NCBI GenBank assembly: GCA_914767885.1
Contig: CAJZBQ010000030.1
Location: 744,001 to 808,000 of the forward strand
DNA from: Blepharisma stoltei
Taxonomy: Eukaryota; Ciliophora; Heterotrichea; Heterotrichida; Blepharismidae
DNA length: 64,000 nt
Direction of reading: 5' to 3'
The position numbers were made by a program, and so were the translations under genes. Shown piece by piece: positions 59,542 to 64,000 of this stretch (position 1 is its first letter; each line of letters begins with the position of its first letter). The notes beneath the pieces were generated by a model. It did no database searches, had not been told where the DNA came from, and saw nothing but the letters and a program-made list of their open reading frames with translations.

Positions 59542-62500
59542 CTAAAAAAAGTCTTTTTGTCCATCCAGCTCATTCACCATCTCAGTGTTCGCTAATGGTT
59601 CTGCATTGATAATTTCTCCCTCAATCTCTGCATACTTAAAGTAGCTTGTAGTATCATACGGTAAAACAGGCTTTGGTAACTGAATTGAGCTTACTCCCCC
59701 CCCTCCGTGAGTGAACAAAAAAATTTTGTTCACTCACAGAGGGGGGTTAATTTTTTTTTTTAAAACAATTTATATTTCAATTTTAAAAAAATCCTAATTC
59801 GTAAAAATTGGAAAGCAAATATTAATTTAATTATAAAATTTATGTTTTAAAACGCAATTTGTTTTAAAATTAAACAGAATTAGCTCTAGATTTCATTATG
59901 CTAATTATCACTTATATATCAAAATTTTTTCCCATAAAAAATTTTTCTATTAAAAACATTTTTTGTTCACTCACGGAGGGTGGGTTTTTGGGCAAAAAAT
60001 GCCGATTTTTCTAATGGTTTTGTTCACTCACGGAGGGGGGGGAGTTAGAGTTAGCTGATTTAGTGGCCCTTCAAAAATCGCTTCTTTTTCGCTCAAAAAG
60101 TTCAATAAAATATTCCATAGCTGGTCACCAGAAAACAGCCCTGCATTTCCACAAATAATAAGACCATATTTAGCCCTCGTCAACGCGACGTTTATTCTTC
60201 TGAAATCAGCTAAAAACCCAAGCTTTGAACTTCCATTAGACCTAACAAGTGAAATAGCATAGATTAATTAAAGATTTTAAGGTGTGTCTAACGCCGCTCC
60301 CGCTAAAGGGACAGAACCAAATGGTGACATCGCTTGCATTCCGAGCCAAAAGGTCGGAACATCCTAAGTCAACCATCTGCCACCCTAGCCAGCGCTTCTC
60401 ACCTGGCATCGTGCCGGGTACCCTCCTCGAATGTGCTGAGAGATAAAACCCTGAGCCTCTCGGTTGCACCTTGGAGCAGTTCCTCCTATTCCCAAAGTTA
60501 AACCGCTGTTTTTTGTGTGGTCAAGCACAGATAGCAACCCTCACCCCCACCCCCCCCAACCCCTAAAAAATGGCACCCCCACCCCCATCCCCCTTAATAT
60601 AGCATAAAATATATGAAAAATGCCAATTTAGAGCAGACGTAATAAATAAATGATTATTTTAAATATTCAAAATTACTGATTTATACAATATCCACATAGC
60701 GTAGCACAATCGATTAAGGAGTAGATGGAATGGGGTGAGAATTTCCTATAACTAGTAAGCTCACCAAATCTGAAAAAATTTTGTTAGCAAGTTAATAATG
60801 ATCTTTGGTATTAATTAGCAATATATCCTGCATATGTTTATGAACTTTGTGGAACAATGGCTAAAAGTCGAATTAGAGATCCAAAAGTAAAACTGACAAT
60901 AGCAAATGCTATTTTTATTACCACTATGAATCCTGTTACCAATTCAGTCCTGCAATCTTTGTACAATGGTAATCAGATTAACTTTAATTTATGAATCCAT
61001 AAATTTAATGCAAGTTATTCTATTGTGCTTGGCTAATTTAATAATTGATGCAATTATCTATATCTTTGGCATTATATTTATAAACATAAAAAGCAAATTT
61101 AATATATTCTCTAATTAATTGCTAATTAATTTAAAATTTATTAATTAATCATAAATATAAAGTAATTTGTGGACTTAATTTAAAAATATAGTGTTTTAAT
61201 TGGGTTATATTTAATTTATTCTGCTTATTTCCTATCAAATACTTCTATAGGATAAACCCGAGAGGAGGGGGTGGGGGTGCCATCTGTGAAAGGGGGGGTG
61301 GGGGTACCATTTTTAGGGGGGGTGGGGGTTCCCTTATTGGAGGGGGGTGGGGGTGTAGGGTTGCGATCTATGCTTGACCAGCTGTGCAGAAGTTTCGAGA
61401 GAAAACCCGACACCATAAAACAATTCCATGAGGGAGAGAAAATTAGCGAACCGAATGCTTTTATCATAACAAGTGAAATGACTATAAAATCTTTTTCTTT
61501 CCCTTGGAATTCATCAATGGTGGAAACTGATAAATCTTCATACTTCTTTTTCCCTAAAGTGCCTTTATGGTACAAATATGAAGAAATAAAAGACTTTTGG
61601 CCTTGATAAGGCGTAACAACTCCGATATTATTAGCTTTGATTTTCGCCTTCAGCAGCTGAGTTACAATAATTTCAATAGTTTTTGCTTCTTCTCTATTTA
61701 TAAACGATTTCCCAGTCGCTGATTGCTCTTCACTACCTATGATATTATAGAAGAAAATCGGTGTTTTTATATTGGTCCAAAAAGAAGCAGTCCCATAATA
61801 TTGCCTCAACTGGCTTGTAACTCCGTTTATTAGCGAGTTATTATAAAAATGAATATTGGAAAACTCTGAAATTGATGGATGCATTCTGTACTGAGTGTTC
61901 AAAAAGCAGGACTCTACGCCCAAACGTATAAGCCTTTCAAATAAAGAATGGTTATAGCCTGCTTTTGTGGATAGTCCTGCAAAAGATATAGGGCCTAATT
62001 GGCAGTGGTCGCCGACCATTATGACTTGTTCAGCACATGCAAGCATAGGAAGCAACGATTCAGGCTCAGTTGCTAAGGTAGCGTCATCAATTAAAACTCT
62101 TTTGAACTCGAAGTCTTCAAGTCTTTTGTCAAAAGCTCCTATACAGGTTGTAACAATGACTTCAGCCTCACTTAATAATCTATCAGAAGTATTGTAGTAT
62201 AGCTTTGTATGCTTTTTTCTTTCTGCAACAGTGAGTTTTGATCCTTCATCAATTTTGTCTTGAAGCTTTTTGTAGTCACGGTCGCTATTTTTATAGATTA
62301 AATTGTGTAGTGCAAGATGGTCAGTTTCAGATTTGAGCGCTTCTCGGCTTCTTGCTACAACTCTTAACACCTTAACACCACACGATTCTAGACGTAAGGC
62401 AAGCTGGTCTGCTGCATTATTAGAAGGAGCGCATGCAAGAATTTGTTCATTAAATTTTTTTAACATGTGGTAAATGATGGCTACAGAGGTTGAAGTTTTG

Positions 62501-63756
62501 CCTGTCCCTGGAGGTCCTTGTATCATCATAAATTTAGACTTTAAAGCAGCCCTCACCGCTTCTGTTTGATGATGGTTAAGTGCCTTTTGATTTGGAGGCG
62601 TCAAATTGTTAGGCAATTTTACCTTCCTTTTGATTTTTTCTCTGTCTTGTCCTAATATAGTTCTTCCTATATAAGTGTCCATGTATCCATGCTCAAACAT
62701 TCTTAGACCATTTATCATTCTTATATAAGTATCATTTCCTTCAACAAATTTCAGTGTAAACCCTTTTGTTTTTTTGGGTAGCCCTTCATGATTTCCTATG
62801 ATTTTCAGAGTAACTTCATCTTCTGCATTATAAGCGAAAATTATCCCAATCCAAAACTCCTTTTGTTTCTTGTAAAATAGTTTCACTTCATCTCCTATTA
62901 CGAGTCTTACATCTGTGTTTTCTCTAGAAACCACAAAACGGGCTAAAATATTCTTTTTGTCTCTGAGATCCCAAGTGATAACAAACCCACTGATCACTTG
63001 TTGGGATTTTCTCATTTTTTCTAAGTTTTCTTCTATCCTAACTAGTCTTTCAAAAATATCCACATACTCTCTAGCACTTTTGTATCTTAATTGAACTTTG
63101 TTTACTGGGGGCAACTCTGGTTCTGGATCTTCTGGATCTAAGCCTTTTTTGACGTTTTTTTCAATGACGGCGATTTTTTTCATTGAAATATTGAGAGCTT
63201 GAGAAAGTTCTGTTTGGTTAGATTTTATGCAAAATTAGCTGAGATATTTTAATATAAAAGTCTTCTGAAGGTAATAGTAATTCAATATAACTAAATATAC
63301 TAACAAAGAAGTAATGGATCTCTCTGATATGCAAGGTTGTCATCCTGCTAAATCCCACTGATCTTCTTGTAGCTTAGAGTTCAGTCCACACGGATTTCTG
63401 CACAAATACTTAATTTCGTTGCTGGAGCGTGAAAGTACAATCCCTAGCAAGAAAATGTTTTGTTGGGAGCATTCTGCACATTCAATAGGAAAACCACTGA
63501 AGCTATTACTAGGATGTAAAGCGATTTTTTTATGCCCAGCTTTGGTTAAGTGCGCCACAATGTGGGAATCCGACACCCCTTTCACTGACGAGTTGCAATA
63601 CCAAGCACATTTCTCAAAAGTGCATCTTACTAAGGAACTTGGGTCACTATTTTTGCAGTAGATACAAGAAATTTCTTCAATATTGTCCCAGTCGTTTTCG
63701 TTATGGCTCTCACTGCTTAAGGATTCTTGGTAGACATCTGTTCAATCTTCTGACAT
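59542..63756 (-). CDS. UPF1: UPF1-like RNA helicase (NMD factor), three IESs
   Basis: About 854 aa after removing 59694-60047, 60245-61468 and 63228-63299 (2565 coding bases, in frame). Start ATG 63754-63756. N-terminal Cys/His-rich CH domain (CIYCKNSDP, CAWYCNSS, SDSHIVAHL, CAECSQQNIFLLG, CRNPCGLNSK). SF1 helicase motifs: QGPPGTGKT, CAPSNNAADQL, VGDHCQLGP, QYRMHP, VVTPYQGQ, VSTIDEFQGKEKDFIV and, beyond the inserts, RRINVALTRAKYG. Motif II reads LIDDATLATEPE where UPF1 has DES. TGA codons at 63742-63744 and 63340-63342 are Trp, the latter at the conserved W of the CH domain. Acts in nonsense-mediated decay. Confidence 0.95.
59694..60047 (+). mobile_element. MITE family A copy A6 (354-bp IES)
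   Basis: Ends TA-CTCCCCCCCCTCCGTGAG and GGGGGGGGAGT-TA, snap-back left end. Same length as A4. Removal gives PLNQLTLSSIQLPKP at the UPF1 C-terminus. Confidence 0.9.
60256..61466 (-). mobile_element. SINE-like element S11 (subfamily B) interrupted by C2
   Basis: Minus-strand head TGATAAAAGCATTCGGTTCG at 61466; its body is split by family C (60518-61380) and resumes with ACAGCGGTTTAACTTTGGG, co-linear with S6. Exact 13-bp duplication TAACAAGTGAAAT at 60243-60255 and 61467-61479. TA excision (60243-60244 / 61467-61468, 1224 bp) joins FIVISLV to RSNGSSKLGFLADF in UPF1. Confidence 0.9.
60518..61380 (-). mobile_element. Minisatellite-ended TIR element, family C copy C2 (about 863 bp)
   Basis: TIR TGGTCAAGCA(C/T)AGATMGCAA at both ends with GGTGGGGGTACCATTTTTAG-type tandem units inside; AT-rich middle co-linear with C1 in reverse. 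No ORF of transposase type. Inserted inside S11; the flanking duplication is diverged (TTTGTG / GCTGTG). Confidence 0.85.
63228..63299. other. Short TA-bounded IES (about 72 bp)
   Basis: Joins RSITSLLV to KSNQTELSQALNISM in UPF1, matching family spacing between the CH domain and the helicase. Confidence 0.85.
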
Positions 63757-64000
63757 TTATATTTAGAACGGGCCCCTAATCAGAAATAAGGGCACTTTGG
63801 AGGGAAATGTATAAAGAGCTATTGGGGTGTTAGATGAAATTATTCAAATATAAAACCGCCAAATTAAAAATAATAATTTTAAAAGTTTAGTCCTTTGGAT
63901 TGATACTTTATTGCTTTGATATATTTTGTGGAACTTTTATAAAAAAAGAAGCAATTTCACTTTGCTCTATGAACAAAATGAATGCTAGAACTTAAATTTT
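63757..64000. other. Window-edge intergenic
   Basis: AT-rich sequence upstream of UPF1; no feature recognised before the window ends. Confidence 0.5.

Noticed and set aside
61225-61466. Apparent C-terminal extension of the helicase reading frame
   Set aside because: It runs into S11 and the G-rich units of C2; the conserved RRINVALTRAK motif lies beyond the insert.

Overview
The window reads as germline (micronuclear-type) DNA of a heterotrich ciliate, most probably Blepharisma. Three things seen in the sequence point there. (1) Only TAA and TAG act as stops. TGA lies inside conserved proteins exactly where Trp is expected (UPF1, NDC80, a PH domain, USP). (2) Two introns of exactly 15 nt with GT..AG ends (24391-24405 and 49425-49439). 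(3) Most genes are cut by TA-bounded inserts (about 47 to 1224 bp). Removing an insert and keeping one TA restores frame and family alignment, which is how internal eliminated sequences (IESs) behave. Established knowledge: Blepharisma translates UGA as Trp, has 15-16 nt introns, and has a MITE-rich germline with TA-bounded IESs. The species call is inference.

Layout. 0-4 kb (- strand): Aurora-like kinase with a coiled-coil tail, hormone-sensitive-lipase-like hydrolase. 4-7 kb: two unknown genes around a MITE-like element with an internal triplication. 6.9-14.7 kb (-): giant ubiquitin-specific protease cut by ten IESs. 15-20 kb: RING-H2 protein, small MGCC protein, tRNA-Arg(ACG), membrane-anchored SAM methyltransferase. 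20-28 kb (+): coiled-coil protein, CCDC103-like dynein assembly factor, membrane protein (-), MAPK15/ERK7-like kinase, coiled-coil gene containing a roughly 0.9 kb palindrome. 28-41 kb (mostly -): NDC80, coiled-coil protein, B-box protein with PARP-like N-terminus, SBPase-like enzyme, 1083-residue Q/P-rich protein. 41-51 kb: AIMP1/Arc1p-like tRNA cofactor, RAP-domain protein, UBA protein, SCOT, FYR/U-box protein, secreted protein. 51-64 kb: basic protein, DIX-like protein, degenerate glutaredoxin, coiled-coil protein, J-domain/Rab fusion, small MGVC protein, PH/papain-like amidase, UPF1.

The mobile layer is the most interesting part. At least eleven GC-rich elements of 0.3-0.6 kb share a head like TAWATAAAATGG and are flanked by target-site duplications of about 8-19 bp, as expected for SINE-like retroposons. 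Most sit inside genes as IESs, and in most of these the TA pair that restores frame lies in or beside the duplication. Beside them are a TIR MITE family with snap-back ends (six recognisable copies plus one relic; sizes 270, 270, 354, 354, 394, 221 bp), a related family, two 0.86-0.89 kb minisatellite-ended TIR elements (both nested in older inserts), two 173/174-bp hairpin elements and two TATAGCCC-ended elements. Insert load is very uneven. The 35.3-41.2 kb and 45.7-55.8 kb stretches have almost none, while USP, UPF1, NDC80 and several coiled-coil genes are heavily cut.

Functionally the genes are ordinary nuclear genes (mitosis, mRNA surveillance, cilia, translation, ubiquitin, metabolism) with no sign of co-operation as a pathway. 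All coordinates were read by eye and insert edges may be off by a few bases.
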